DNA of 25,819 nucleotides, from positions 1-25,819 of the IMG/VR virus record IMGVR_UViG_3300042317_000022; one strand, 5' to 3'. Under the pieces are notes generated by a model. The model saw only the letters and a program-made list of their open reading frames with translations, was not told the origin of the DNA and made no database searches. Positions 1 through 7,525 of the stretch are shown here, one piece after another. The stretch comes from a virus. The position numbers and the translations under genes were made by a program. Numbering within the stretch: position 1 is the stretch's first letter; each line of letters begins with the position of its first letter.

Positions 1-132
1 TCCCCACCGGGCCCCCCACCCCCTTCTATATAGAAAGGCCCCCCATAGGAGTCCCAACCTCCTCCCCTTGCACCACGATATATTTTTCTGTTACATTCCG
101 GCCACTCCCTTCTTTAAGGTGCTTCTCTAGTT
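1..132. other. Leader upstream of the terminase genes, C-rich with a palindrome
   Basis: This stretch has no gene I can support. It is strongly C-rich on the + strand. A perfect 12-bp palindrome, TTCTATATAGAA (24-35), sits between two direct copies of GGCCCCCCA (10-18 and 37-45). It gives way to an AT-rich patch (77-97) and then to an AAGGTG ribosome-binding site (117-122) for the first gene. It may be a late-operon leader or part of a packaging/end region; the sequence alone does not decide. Confidence 0.5.
68..97 (+). promoter_or_regulatory. Weak sigma70-like promoter candidate before the small terminase gene
   Basis: TTGCAC (68-73) and TACATT (92-97) are separated by 18 bp and lie about 35 bp before the first start codon. 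Agreement with the consensus is only 3/6 and 4/6. It is the best candidate in the leader, but phage late genes may use a different recognition sequence altogether. Confidence 0.2.
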
Positions 133-747
133 ATGATTCCTGTTGAGCCTACGGCAGAGCATCCGCTGCCCTTTGATCTCTCAGACGAACAGCCCAAGAC
201 ATATCGGGATGCTGTTGCCACTGCGGTCAATACCGTAGACCTGATCAACGAACTCGGCGGCAGCATTGACTATTCCGACGAAGACCTAGCAAAAGCCTCC
301 AACCTGATTCTTGGTGAGGAGAAACCAACCAAACCGCGTCATGTGGCCTCTGCAACAGAGGCGGCTGCGGCTCACGCGCTGGTCAAACGCTTCGATTTCA
401 CAGCTTTTGCGGATGCCCTTCAGGCCCGCAACTTCATCACCAACAAACTCATCTCAATTGCCGACTGCGGAGACCCGAAGTTGGAGTTGAAAGCCCTTGA
501 GTTGCTCGGAAAGCACAGCGATATTGGGCTGTTTACTGAGCGCAGCGAGATCACAATCCACCACACAACGTCCGAGACGCTCGAAAGGAGCATCAAAGAC
601 AGGATCAAGAGGCTGCTGCACGCAGACGTTGCAGATATTGCGCCGCTTGACGACCTCGATACGCAGTTGGGCACGCCCAAGCCAGTTGAAACCCCCGAAA
701 CCCCCGAAACCCCCGAAACTCCGGAAGAAACCGAGGAAAAACCGTGA
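133..747 (+). CDS. terS: Putative terminase small subunit
   Basis: A 204-aa protein directly upstream of, and overlapping by 4 nt, the large terminase gene. That is the usual place for the subunit that recognises viral DNA and hands it to the packaging motor. The assignment rests mainly on position, size and an acidic, helix-rich make-up: an Ala-rich helical core around residues 75-130, then a charged helix (about 148-165). I cannot point to a clear helix-turn-helix. The C terminus ends in a low-complexity Glu-Thr-Pro run (residues about 186-197) encoded by perfect 9-bp repeats. Start ATG 133 has AAGGTG about 10 nt upstream. It could be another small packaging protein, but none other is a candidate here. 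Confidence 0.65.
   Translation: MIPVEPTAEHPLPFDLSDEQPKTYRDAVATAVNTVDLINELGGSIDYSDEDLAKASNLILGEEKPTKPRHVASATEAAAAHALVKRFDFTAFADALQARNFITNKLISIADCGDPKLELKALELLGKHSDIGLFTERSEITIHHTTSETLERSIKDRIKRLLHADVADIAPLDDLDTQLGTPKPVETPETPETPETPEETEEKP
688..723 (+). repeat. 9-bp tandem repeat encoding Glu-Thr-Pro at the small terminase C terminus
   Basis: Three perfect copies of GAAACCCCC (688-714) are followed by one diverged copy, GAAACTCCG (715-723). They encode a flexible acidic Pro-rich tail. Because the unit is a multiple of three, copy number can change by slippage without breaking the reading frame. Confidence 0.9.
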
Positions 748-2270
748 GTGACGTGACACTCAAGGACATTGAGACCCTGATCAACTCAGGCAAACTCAGC
801 GAAAGCGACTTGCGCACGCTTGAGGCACAGCTTATTCGGCTGGAAAAGCTCAAAGAACGCGAGTTGTGTCAGCGGCGGTTCATCAAATTCGTGGAAAAAG
901 TGTGGCCGTCCTTCATTTCGGGTGCCCACCATAAGAGGATGGCTGACGCCTTTGAGAGAGTTGCGAACGGGCAGCTTAAAAGGCTCATCATCAACATGCC
1001 GCCACGGCATACCAAGTCGGAATTTGCTTCATATTTGCTCCCGGCGTGGTTCTTGGGGCGTTTTCCAGAGAAGAAAGTCATCCAGGCGTCCAACACAGGT
1101 GAGTTGGCCGTGGGCTTTGGCCGCAAGGTGCGAAATCTGGTCGATTCCGAGGGCTACAAAGAGATTTTCCCTGCCCTTTCACTGCAAGCCGACTCTAAGG
1201 CAGCCGGTAGGTGGAACACGTCCAAGGGTGGTGACTATTTCGCCATCGGTGTGGGTGGTACTGTGACGGGTAAGGGTGCCGACGTGCTGATCATTGACGA
1301 CCCGCACTCGGAGCAAGAGGCTGCACTGGCGGCGATCAACCCTGACGTGTATGACAAGGTGTACGAGTGGTACACATCCGGCCCCCGGCAGCGTCTCCAG
1401 CCGAACGGGTCGATCATCATCGTGATGACTCGGTGGGCCCAGAGGGACTTGACGGGGCAGGTGATCAAGAGCGCCGCGCAGCGTGGTGGTGAGGGCTGGG
1501 AGGTCATTGAGTTCCCGGCCATTTTGCCCTCGGGCAACCCGCTATGGCCACAGTTTTGGTCGCTTGAAGAACTCAACGCGCTCAAAGAAGAACTGCCCAA
1601 CGCCAAGTGGCAGGCGCAGTACCAGCAGAACCCAGTGGGTAACGAGAGCGCCATTGTCAAGCGCGACTGGTGGAAGTGGTGGGAGAAGGACGACCCGCCA
1701 GAGTGTGAGTACATCTTGCAGTCATGGGATACGGCCTTTGAGAAAACGTCTCGGGCCGACTACTCCGCTGGCACGACATGGGGCGTGTTCAGTTGCAAAG
1801 AAGACGGGTTCAGGCCCAACTTGGTCCTGCTCAATACGTACAAGAAGCGCGTGGAGTTTCCTGATCTGAAGAAGGACGTGCTCAACGAGTACAACATGTA
1901 CGAGCCCGACAGCGTCATCATCGAGAAGAAAGCCTCCGGGGCCCCGCTGATATATGACTTGCGAGCGATGGGTATACCCGTGCAGGAGTACACACCCAGT
2001 AAGGGTCAAGATAAGGTCGCCCGGTTAAATTCGGTCTCCGACATAATTGCATCGGGGAAAGTGTGGGTGCCGCGCACGCGCTGGGCCGAGGAGTTGGTCG
2101 ATGAAATTGCGGCGTTCCCATCAGGCGAGCACGATGACTTGGTTGACGCTACAACGCTGGCCCTGATGCGGTTCAGACAAGGTGGATTCCTGCGGCTGCC
2201 AATAGACGAGCCGGAGGATGTTGTGTATTTCAAAGGTAGCCGCCACCGTGAGCGGTTCTACACAGTTTAA
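744..2270 (+). CDS. terL: Terminase large subunit (packaging ATPase and nuclease)
   Basis: This 508-aa protein is the motor that pumps DNA into the prohead and cuts it. The N-terminal ATPase shows a Walker A-like loop MPPRHTKSE (85-93), Walker B VLIIDDPHS (181-189) and a motif III-type segment VMTRW (227-231). The C-terminal RNase H-like nuclease shows acidic residues at the expected places: SWDTAF (Asp329), VIIEKKASG (Glu394) and HDDLVDA (Asp464, Asp465, Asp468). Length is normal for the family. The start is GTG 744, overlapping the upstream stop as GTGA, with GAGGAAAA at 732-739. The Walker A has Thr where many relatives have Gly (PPRHGKS). Confidence 0.97.
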   Translation: MSDVTLKDIETLINSGKLSESDLRTLEAQLIRLEKLKERELCQRRFIKFVEKVWPSFISGAHHKRMADAFERVANGQLKRLIINMPPRHTKSEFASYLLPAWFLGRFPEKKVIQASNTGELAVGFGRKVRNLVDSEGYKEIFPALSLQADSKAAGRWNTSKGGDYFAIGVGGTVTGKGADVLIIDDPHSEQEAALAAINPDVYDKVYEWYTSGPRQRLQPNGSIIIVMTRWAQRDLTGQVIKSAAQRGGEGWEVIEFPAILPSGNPLWPQFWSLEELNALKEELPNAKWQAQYQQNPVGNESAIVKRDWWKWWEKDDPPECEYILQSWDTAFEKTSRADYSAGTTWGVFSCKEDGFRPNLVLLNTYKKRVEFPDLKKDVLNEYNMYEPDSVIIEKKASGAPLIYDLRAMGIPVQEYTPSKGQDKVARLNSVSDIIASGKVWVPRTRWAEELVDEIAAFPSGEHDDLVDATTLALMRFRQGGFLRLPIDEPEDVVYFKGSRHRERFYTV

Positions 2271-2279
2271 GGAGCCATC

Positions 2280-4757
2280 ATGGCAATGGAAAAAGGTTTG
2301 TATGCAGCGCCTCTTGGGATGATGGAGGGGGTTGAACCCCCCGTCGAGATTGAGATCGAAGACCCCGAAGAGGTGCGCATCGGTATGGGTGACATTGAGA
2401 TTGATCTCAAGCCACGCAAAGAAACTGCCGAGGATTTTGACGCCAACCTAGCAGACTATATGGACTCTAGTGAGTTGGAGTCGCTTGGCTCCGAGCTTAT
2501 CGAGGAGTTCGACAAGGACATTCAGGACCGCAAAGACTGGATGCAGACCTACGTAGAGGGGCTCAAGCTACTGGGGCTCAAGTATGAGGAGCGCACCGAG
2601 CCGTGGAATGGAGCCTGCGGTGTTTTCCATCCCATGCTCACCGAGTCTGTGGTTCGCTTCCAGAGCGAAGCCATGATGGAGACGTTCCCCGCGCAGGGGC
2701 CGGTCAAGACACACATCTTAGGCCGAGACACTCCCCAGGTGCAAGAAGTCGCCGCCCGTGTGCGGGACGACATGAACTACCAGCTTACCGAGGTCATGGT
2801 CGAGTACCGCCCGGAGCATGAGAAGCTGCTGTGGAACCTGCCGATTGCTGGCAGTGCGTTCAAAAAGGTCTACTACGATCCGAGCATCGGGCGTCAGGCA
2901 GCAGTGTTCATCCCCGCCGAGGACATCGTGGTGCCCTACGGTGCATCGAGCATCGAGAAGGCTGAGCGGGTTACGCATGTGATGCGTAAGACCAAAAACG
3001 AGGTCACCCGGCTCATGGAGGCTGGGTTCTACGTCAACGTGGACCTCGGGGAGCCGACGCACCAGCTTGATGACATCGAGAAGCAGAAGGCCGAGGAGAC
3101 CGGCATGTCTGCGATACAGGATGATCGGTTCCGCATCCTTGAGATGCACGTTGACCTTGACTTGCCTGGGTTTGAGCATAAGAATAAGAAGGGGGAGCCC
3201 ACTGGGATCGCACTGCCGTATGTGATCTCAATCGAGAAGGGCACCGGCAAGATTCTGGCTGTCCGCCGCAATTGGTATGAAGATGACCGACTCCACCTCA
3301 AACGGCAGCACTTTGTCCACTACCAATACATCCCAGGGTTTGGGTTCTACGGCTACGGGCTTATCCATCTCATTGGTGGTTACGCTAAGTCCGCTACCAT
3401 GCTCATCCGCCAATTGGTTGATGCAGGCACTTTGTCGAATCTCCCCGGAGGACTTAAGTCACGGGGGCTTCGCGTTAAAGGTGATGACACTCCCATCGCA
3501 CCAGGGGAGTTCCGGGACGTAGACGTGCCCTCGGGCTCGATCCGCGACAACATCCTGCCCCTGCCGTACAAAGAGCCCAGTCAGGTTCTCTACACGCTGT
3601 TCAACCAGATCGTGCAAGAGGGGCGAGCCTTCGCCTCCAGTGGTGATATGAAGGTCAGCGACATGTCGTCGCAGGCTCCGGTGGGCACCACACTGGCCAT
3701 CCTTGAACGCACACTCAAGGTGATGACTGCTGTGCAGTCTCGCATCCATCACGCGATGAAGCAGGAGTTCAAACTCCTCAAGGTCATCATCGCTGACTAC
3801 ACCCCGGAGGAGTACGACTACGAGCCGGTTGATGGCTCGCCCAAGGCCAAGAAGTCTGACTACGACATGGTCGATGTCATCCCGGTGAGCGACCCCAACG
3901 CCGCCACGATGGCCCAGAAGATTGTCACGTACCAAGCGGTCCTCCAACTGGCGCAAACCGCGCCCCAGCTTTATGACTTGCCCCTGCTGCACAGGCAGAT
4001 GATTGAAGTGCTGGGCATCAAGAACGCGGCCAAGCTTGTGCCGATTGAGGACGATGCTGTGCCTGTTGACCCGGTGCAAGAGAACATGAACCTGCTGACC
4101 CAAAAGCCGGTGAAAGCCTTCTTGGAGCAGAACCACCAAGCGCACATCCAGGCGCACATGGCGGCGATGCAGAACCCCAAGATTCAACAGCTTTTGCAGA
4201 TGAACCCCGCTGCCCAAGCTATCGCCGCTGCGGCTATGGCCCACATCAACGAGCACCTTGCGTTTCAGTACCGCGTTGAGGTTGAGCAGATGTTGGGCGT
4301 GCCGCTGCCTCCGATGCAAGAGAAAGGCGAAGAACAGCAGCAGATTCCGCCCGAGATTGCCGATCAGGTTGCGATCATGGCGGCTCAAGCTACGCAGCAG
4401 CTTCTTCAGCGCGACCAGCAGGCTATGGCGCAGCAACAGGCCCAGCAACAGATGCAAGACCCGGTGGTCCAGATGCAGATGCAGGAGCTTCAGTTGAAGA
4501 TGAAAGACCTTGAACTCAAAGCGCAGAAGCAAGCCACTGATGCAGCAGCCAAGGCCGACCAGATTCGGGTGGAAGAGTCACGGATCGCGGCCCAAAAAGA
4601 GATTGCAGCTATGCAAGTTGCGGCAAATGCAGCCGCTGCAAAAGACAAGCTCCATAAGGGCATGGAGCTTGAAGGGGCCAAGCTTGGCGTGCAGATCGCT
4701 AAGGACAAAGCACAAATGAGCCGCCCACAACGTCAACCCGAGAGGAGTAAATCGTAA
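2280..4757 (+). CDS. Portal protein (head-tail connector), long form
   Basis: An 825-aa protein right after the large terminase. It would form the dodecameric ring through which DNA enters and leaves the head. An acidic N terminus (about 20-80) leads into a segment typical of long podovirus portals (about 84-150, including TEPWNGACGVFHPML at 106-120). The body ends near residue 690. Residues 690-825 are Gln, Met and Ala rich with heptad-like periodicity, consistent with the helical barrel that P22-type portals extend into the capsid. AAGGAG (2268-2273) precedes ATG 2280. The stop shares one base with the next start (TAATG). Confidence 0.93.
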   Translation: MAMEKGLYAAPLGMMEGVEPPVEIEIEDPEEVRIGMGDIEIDLKPRKETAEDFDANLADYMDSSELESLGSELIEEFDKDIQDRKDWMQTYVEGLKLLGLKYEERTEPWNGACGVFHPMLTESVVRFQSEAMMETFPAQGPVKTHILGRDTPQVQEVAARVRDDMNYQLTEVMVEYRPEHEKLLWNLPIAGSAFKKVYYDPSIGRQAAVFIPAEDIVVPYGASSIEKAERVTHVMRKTKNEVTRLMEAGFYVNVDLGEPTHQLDDIEKQKAEETGMSAIQDDRFRILEMHVDLDLPGFEHKNKKGEPTGIALPYVISIEKGTGKILAVRRNWYEDDRLHLKRQHFVHYQYIPGFGFYGYGLIHLIGGYAKSATMLIRQLVDAGTLSNLPGGLKSRGLRVKGDDTPIAPGEFRDVDVPSGSIRDNILPLPYKEPSQVLYTLFNQIVQEGRAFASSGDMKVSDMSSQAPVGTTLAILERTLKVMTAVQSRIHHAMKQEFKLLKVIIADYTPEEYDYEPVDGSPKAKKSDYDMVDVIPVSDPNAATMAQKIVTYQAVLQLAQTAPQLYDLPLLHRQMIEVLGIKNAAKLVPIEDDAVPVDPVQENMNLLTQKPVKAFLEQNHQAHIQAHMAAMQNPKIQQLLQMNPAAQAIAAAAMAHINEHLAFQYRVEVEQMLGVPLPPMQEKGEEQQQIPPEIADQVAIMAAQATQQLLQRDQQAMAQQQAQQQMQDPVVQMQMQELQLKMKDLELKAQKQATDAAAKADQIRVEESRIAAQKEIAAMQVAANAAAAKDKLHKGMELEGAKLGVQIAKDKAQMSRPQRQPERSKS

Positions 4758-4951
4758 TGAGTGATGCCATCCATGCGTTTGCGCATGTGCAGAGAGAGAT
4801 TGATAAGTACCGGCAGGAGCAAGTCGCCTTTCTTGCAGCCAGCCGTGCCGATTCGTACGACGAGTACAAGAAAATCTGCGGAGTGATCCGGGGTCTTAAC
4901 TACGCAGATCATTTGATTGACGACCTCGTGCAAAGGATAAAGAATGATTGA
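4757..4951 (+). CDS. Small conserved phage protein between portal and co-chaperonin
   Basis: A 64-aa, mostly helical, charged protein (HVQREIDKYRQEQ near residues 10-22, then a second helix from about 33). It starts at ATG 4757, on the last base of the portal stop codon, and overlaps the next gene by 8 nt, so it is probably translationally coupled to both. I recall similar short proteins next to portals in environmental podoviruses, without a known function. The coding frame is tight between two confident genes, so I believe it is real. A role as a portal- or assembly-associated factor is only a guess from position. Confidence 0.65.
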   Translation: MSDAIHAFAHVQREIDKYRQEQVAFLAASRADSYDEYKKICGVIRGLNYADHLIDDLVQRIKND

Positions 4952-5348
4952 TTACGATGTGGCCGCAGTGGACCTATCCGGCATTTTGAATAAGAGTGCG
5001 GAGGAAAAAGCCAAGCAACTTCCTGACCCAAAGACGTACCACATGCTTTGTGTGGTGCCCGAGGCGATGGCGGAGTATGAAGATAGCGAAATTCTCAAAG
5101 CCGCCCAAACCATGCACTACGAGGAGGTTCTGACTCCCGTGCTGTTTGTAATCAAGCTTGGGCCTGACTGCTTCAAGGACAAGACTCGGTTCCCCAGTGG
5201 GCCATCGTGCAAGGAGGGTGACTTTGTCATCGTCCGACCCAATTCAGGCACCCGCTTGAAGATTCATGGCCGAGAGTTCCGAATCATCAATGATGAGTCG
5301 GTCGAGGCTATTGTGGAAGACCCGCGTGGCATTTCGCGTGCATCGTAA
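4944..5348 (+). CDS. GroES-like co-chaperonin (Cpn10 family)
   Basis: A 134-aa protein whose residues 32-124 follow the GroES layout. A first strand (YHMLCVVPEA, 32-41) is followed by a variable region that would correspond to the mobile loop (about 45-62), then VLFVIKLGP (66-74), KEGDFVIVRP (90-99), GTRLKIHGREFRII (102-115) and a closing strand ESVEAIV (118-124). Phage co-chaperonins such as T4 gp31 bind host GroEL and reshape the folding chamber for the major capsid protein. Its place between portal and scaffold fits a head-folding role. There is no GroEL gene here, so it would rely on the host's. Residues 1-30 are an extra N-terminal extension. ATG 4944 has AAAGGA just upstream (4932-4937). 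Confidence 0.8.
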   Translation: MIDYDVAAVDLSGILNKSAEEKAKQLPDPKTYHMLCVVPEAMAEYEDSEILKAAQTMHYEEVLTPVLFVIKLGPDCFKDKTRFPSGPSCKEGDFVIVRPNSGTRLKIHGREFRIINDESVEAIVEDPRGISRAS

Positions 5349-5358
5349 GGAGCGATAG

Positions 5359-6354
5359 ATGGCAAACAAATTTGACGATGAAGATTTCAAGTTCCCTCAT
5401 GAGAAGTCTGAGGGCGGGAAAACCGAAAAGGAAACTCCTGAGATTGAAATTGAAGATGACACTCCACCGGAAGATCGTGGGCGCAAGCCTATGAAGGAGC
5501 CTGTTGGGGATACTACTGAAGACGAGTTGGCTTCATACGACGAGAAGGTTCAAGCTCGGATCAAGAAGTTCACTCGTGGGTATCACGATGAGCGCCGTGC
5601 CAAAGAGGAAGCCCTGCGTGAGCGCGAGGCCGCTGAGCAGTTTGCCAAACAGGTGTACGAGGAGAACAAACGCCTGAAAGAGCAGCTTTCCACCGGCAGC
5701 AAAGCGTATATCGAGACATCGAAAAACGCCGCTGAAGTCCGCCTTGTCTCTGCCAAGAAGAAGCTGAAAGAGGCTTTCGAGGCTGGCGATGCGGAGGGTA
5801 TGGCCGAGGCTCAAGCGGAAATTGCTGACGTTACGGCAGAAGCGCGAGAGATTCAACGCATGAGGCCGGTTGAGGTTAAGGACGAAGGGGATTTCAAGCC
5901 CGCCGTTGCCCAACCCACCGCCCCCAAGATGACGCCCCGTATGCAGAAGTGGCTTGATTCCAACTCTGAATGGTGGGGTAATGACGAAGAAATGACGATG
6001 GCTGCAATGGGTATTGACAAGAAGTTGCAGCGAGAGTATGGTGCGGAATATGTAGGTACGGAAGAGTACTTTAAGACCGTTGACCGTACTATGCGAAAAA
6101 GATTTCCTGAGTATTTTGAAACTCAGAGCCAAGAGGACGATGACCCGCCTCCTCAAAAGAGGTCAGCCCCGGTGGAGGAGGAAGAATCTCCGCGCCGTGC
6201 TACAAAATCTGCCGCTGTGGTGGCTCCGGCCTCCCGCAGTTCGTCGCCTAGTCGCATTCGACTGAAGGCATCCGAAGCGAACATTGCCCGTCGCCTTGGG
6301 GTCCCTTTGGAACAATACGCCAAACAGGTTGCTTTACTTAACAGAGGTGAATGA
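5359..6354 (+). CDS. Scaffolding-like protein
   Basis: A 331-aa, highly charged protein upstream of the capsid gene. The N terminus (1-55) is acidic and looks disordered. Residues about 65-165 are Glu/Lys/Ala-rich with coiled-coil character (ERRAKEEALREREAAEQF at 78-95). A Trp-containing segment (about 198-208) follows, then a low-complexity Pro/Glu/Ser region (about 258-298) and a basic C-terminal helix (about 299-331). Phage scaffolds are typically elongated helical proteins whose C-terminal basic helix docks on the capsid protein, which fits. AAGGAG (5347-5352) precedes ATG 5359. No prohead protease is seen nearby, as in P22- and T7-type systems where scaffold leaves by exit rather than proteolysis. 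Confidence 0.75.
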   Translation: MANKFDDEDFKFPHEKSEGGKTEKETPEIEIEDDTPPEDRGRKPMKEPVGDTTEDELASYDEKVQARIKKFTRGYHDERRAKEEALREREAAEQFAKQVYEENKRLKEQLSTGSKAYIETSKNAAEVRLVSAKKKLKEAFEAGDAEGMAEAQAEIADVTAEAREIQRMRPVEVKDEGDFKPAVAQPTAPKMTPRMQKWLDSNSEWWGNDEEMTMAAMGIDKKLQREYGAEYVGTEEYFKTVDRTMRKRFPEYFETQSQEDDDPPPQKRSAPVEEEESPRRATKSAAVVAPASRSSSPSRIRLKASEANIARRLGVPLEQYAKQVALLNRGE

Positions 6355-6833
6355 TGGATCAACAAGCTCAAACTGATGCGCCCGTGCGTCAAAACCGTAC
6401 ACCCCGCGTGATGGAGTCGCGTGAAAAAAACATGCGAGTTCAGGCGTGGCGCAATCCAGAGACGCTCCCTTCTCCTGACGACCGTCCGGGCTGGAAACAT
6501 CGTTGGATTCGACTGAGCATCATGGGTTCTGACGATCCCAAAAACATCTCTAGCAAGTTGCGCGAAGGATATGAACCCTGCAAAGCAGAGGAGTATCCGG
6601 AGTTGATGTTGCCTGCCGTTGACAGTGGCCGCTTCAAGGGCGGTATTGAAATCGGCGGCTTGTTGCTTTGCCGTATTCCAGAAGAGTTTTTGCAGCAGCG
6701 GATGCAGCACTTCGATGCCAAAAACAAAGCTCAAATGGAGTCGGTGGACAGCGCCTACCTCAGTGAAAATGACCGACGAATGGAGAAGTTCTCTGAACGA
6801 AGCACCAAGGTCACTTTCGGTTCTGGTTCATAA
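6351..6833 (+). CDS. Conserved head-region protein of unknown function
   Basis: A 160-aa protein between scaffold and the structural genes. Recognisable features are a GWKHRWIR segment (47-54) followed by MGSDDPKNISSK (58-69) and REGYEPCKAEEYP (71-83), then a Gly-rich stretch and a charged C-terminal helix. I recall this pattern beside scaffold and capsid genes in many environmental phages, without a proven function. It overlaps the scaffold stop (ATG 6351; a second ATG at 6354 is equally possible), with AGAGGTGA upstream. Position suggests a capsid-assembly accessory role; that is inference. Confidence 0.65.
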   Translation: MMDQQAQTDAPVRQNRTPRVMESREKNMRVQAWRNPETLPSPDDRPGWKHRWIRLSIMGSDDPKNISSKLREGYEPCKAEEYPELMLPAVDSGRFKGGIEIGGLLLCRIPEEFLQQRMQHFDAKNKAQMESVDSAYLSENDRRMEKFSERSTKVTFGSGS

Positions 6834-6850
6834 ATTTTTAGGAGTCTTTC

Positions 6851-7507
6851 ATGGCTTTTCCCACCGTTGACCGTCCTTACGGTCTAAAGCCGCTCAATCT
6901 GTATGGTGGTACACCCTTTGCAGGTGCTACTCGCCAATATCGGATTGCTTCGGCGTACAACACAAGCATCTTCTATGGGGACCCCATCGAGATGATTAAC
7001 GATGGCACGATTATCAAATCTGCTATCACTACCGCCCGTGCAACTGTGACCACATCACAGATCATTGGTGTTTTCTTGGGCTGCTCTTACGTTAACGCGC
7101 AAGGTCAGACCATTTTTGCTCAGTACTTCCCAGCAAATACCACAGCCCCTACAGGTACATACATCACCGCTTATGTGTGTAATGACCCTGACACCCTGTT
7201 CAAAGCTGTGATTGCTACTGGTGCTACTCCCAACGATACTACTTCTGGCTTGTTGCCTTCCTCTACTACTGAATTTACCGTTATCGGTACTAACGTAGCA
7301 TTGGTGCAGAACTCTGGTGTTACCTCAACTGGCAATAGCCGTGTTGCGGTTGCCTCTTCTGCAACTACAGGTACATTGCCTATGAACGTTGTTGACGTTG
7401 TCCAAGACACGTCTTATGTCAACAGTTCTGGCAACGTTGTGTTCCCCGAGGTCATCGTTCGTTGGAACTTTGAGATTCATACAACCACTATCGCTTCTGG
7501 CGTTTGA
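6851..7507 (+). CDS. Conserved beta-rich virion protein, possibly capsid decoration
   Basis: A 218-aa protein rich in Thr, Val, Ala and Ser with few charges, as expected for a beta-structured virion component. The N terminus has a conserved-looking PYGLKPLNLYGG (9-20), then ATRQYRI (26-32) and FYGDPIEMINDGTI (41-54). It lies directly upstream of the major capsid gene, where decoration or stabilising proteins are often encoded. AGGAG (6839-6843) precedes ATG 6851. I know the family only as a recurrent phage structural-region protein. Decoration protein is my best inference; a minor capsid protein is the main alternative. Confidence 0.65.
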   Translation: MAFPTVDRPYGLKPLNLYGGTPFAGATRQYRIASAYNTSIFYGDPIEMINDGTIIKSAITTARATVTTSQIIGVFLGCSYVNAQGQTIFAQYFPANTTAPTGTYITAYVCNDPDTLFKAVIATGATPNDTTSGLLPSSTTEFTVIGTNVALVQNSGVTSTGNSRVAVASSATTGTLPMNVVDVVQDTSYVNSSGNVVFPEVIVRWNFEIHTTTIASGV

Positions 7508-7525
7508 TCTAAGGAGTAAATAAAA

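Noticed and set aside
3459-4532. Long minus-strand open frame (357 codons) opposite the portal gene
   Set aside because: It mirrors the portal's codon pattern, is His/Leu/Arg-rich low complexity, has no recognisable domain, and every confident gene is on the + strand.
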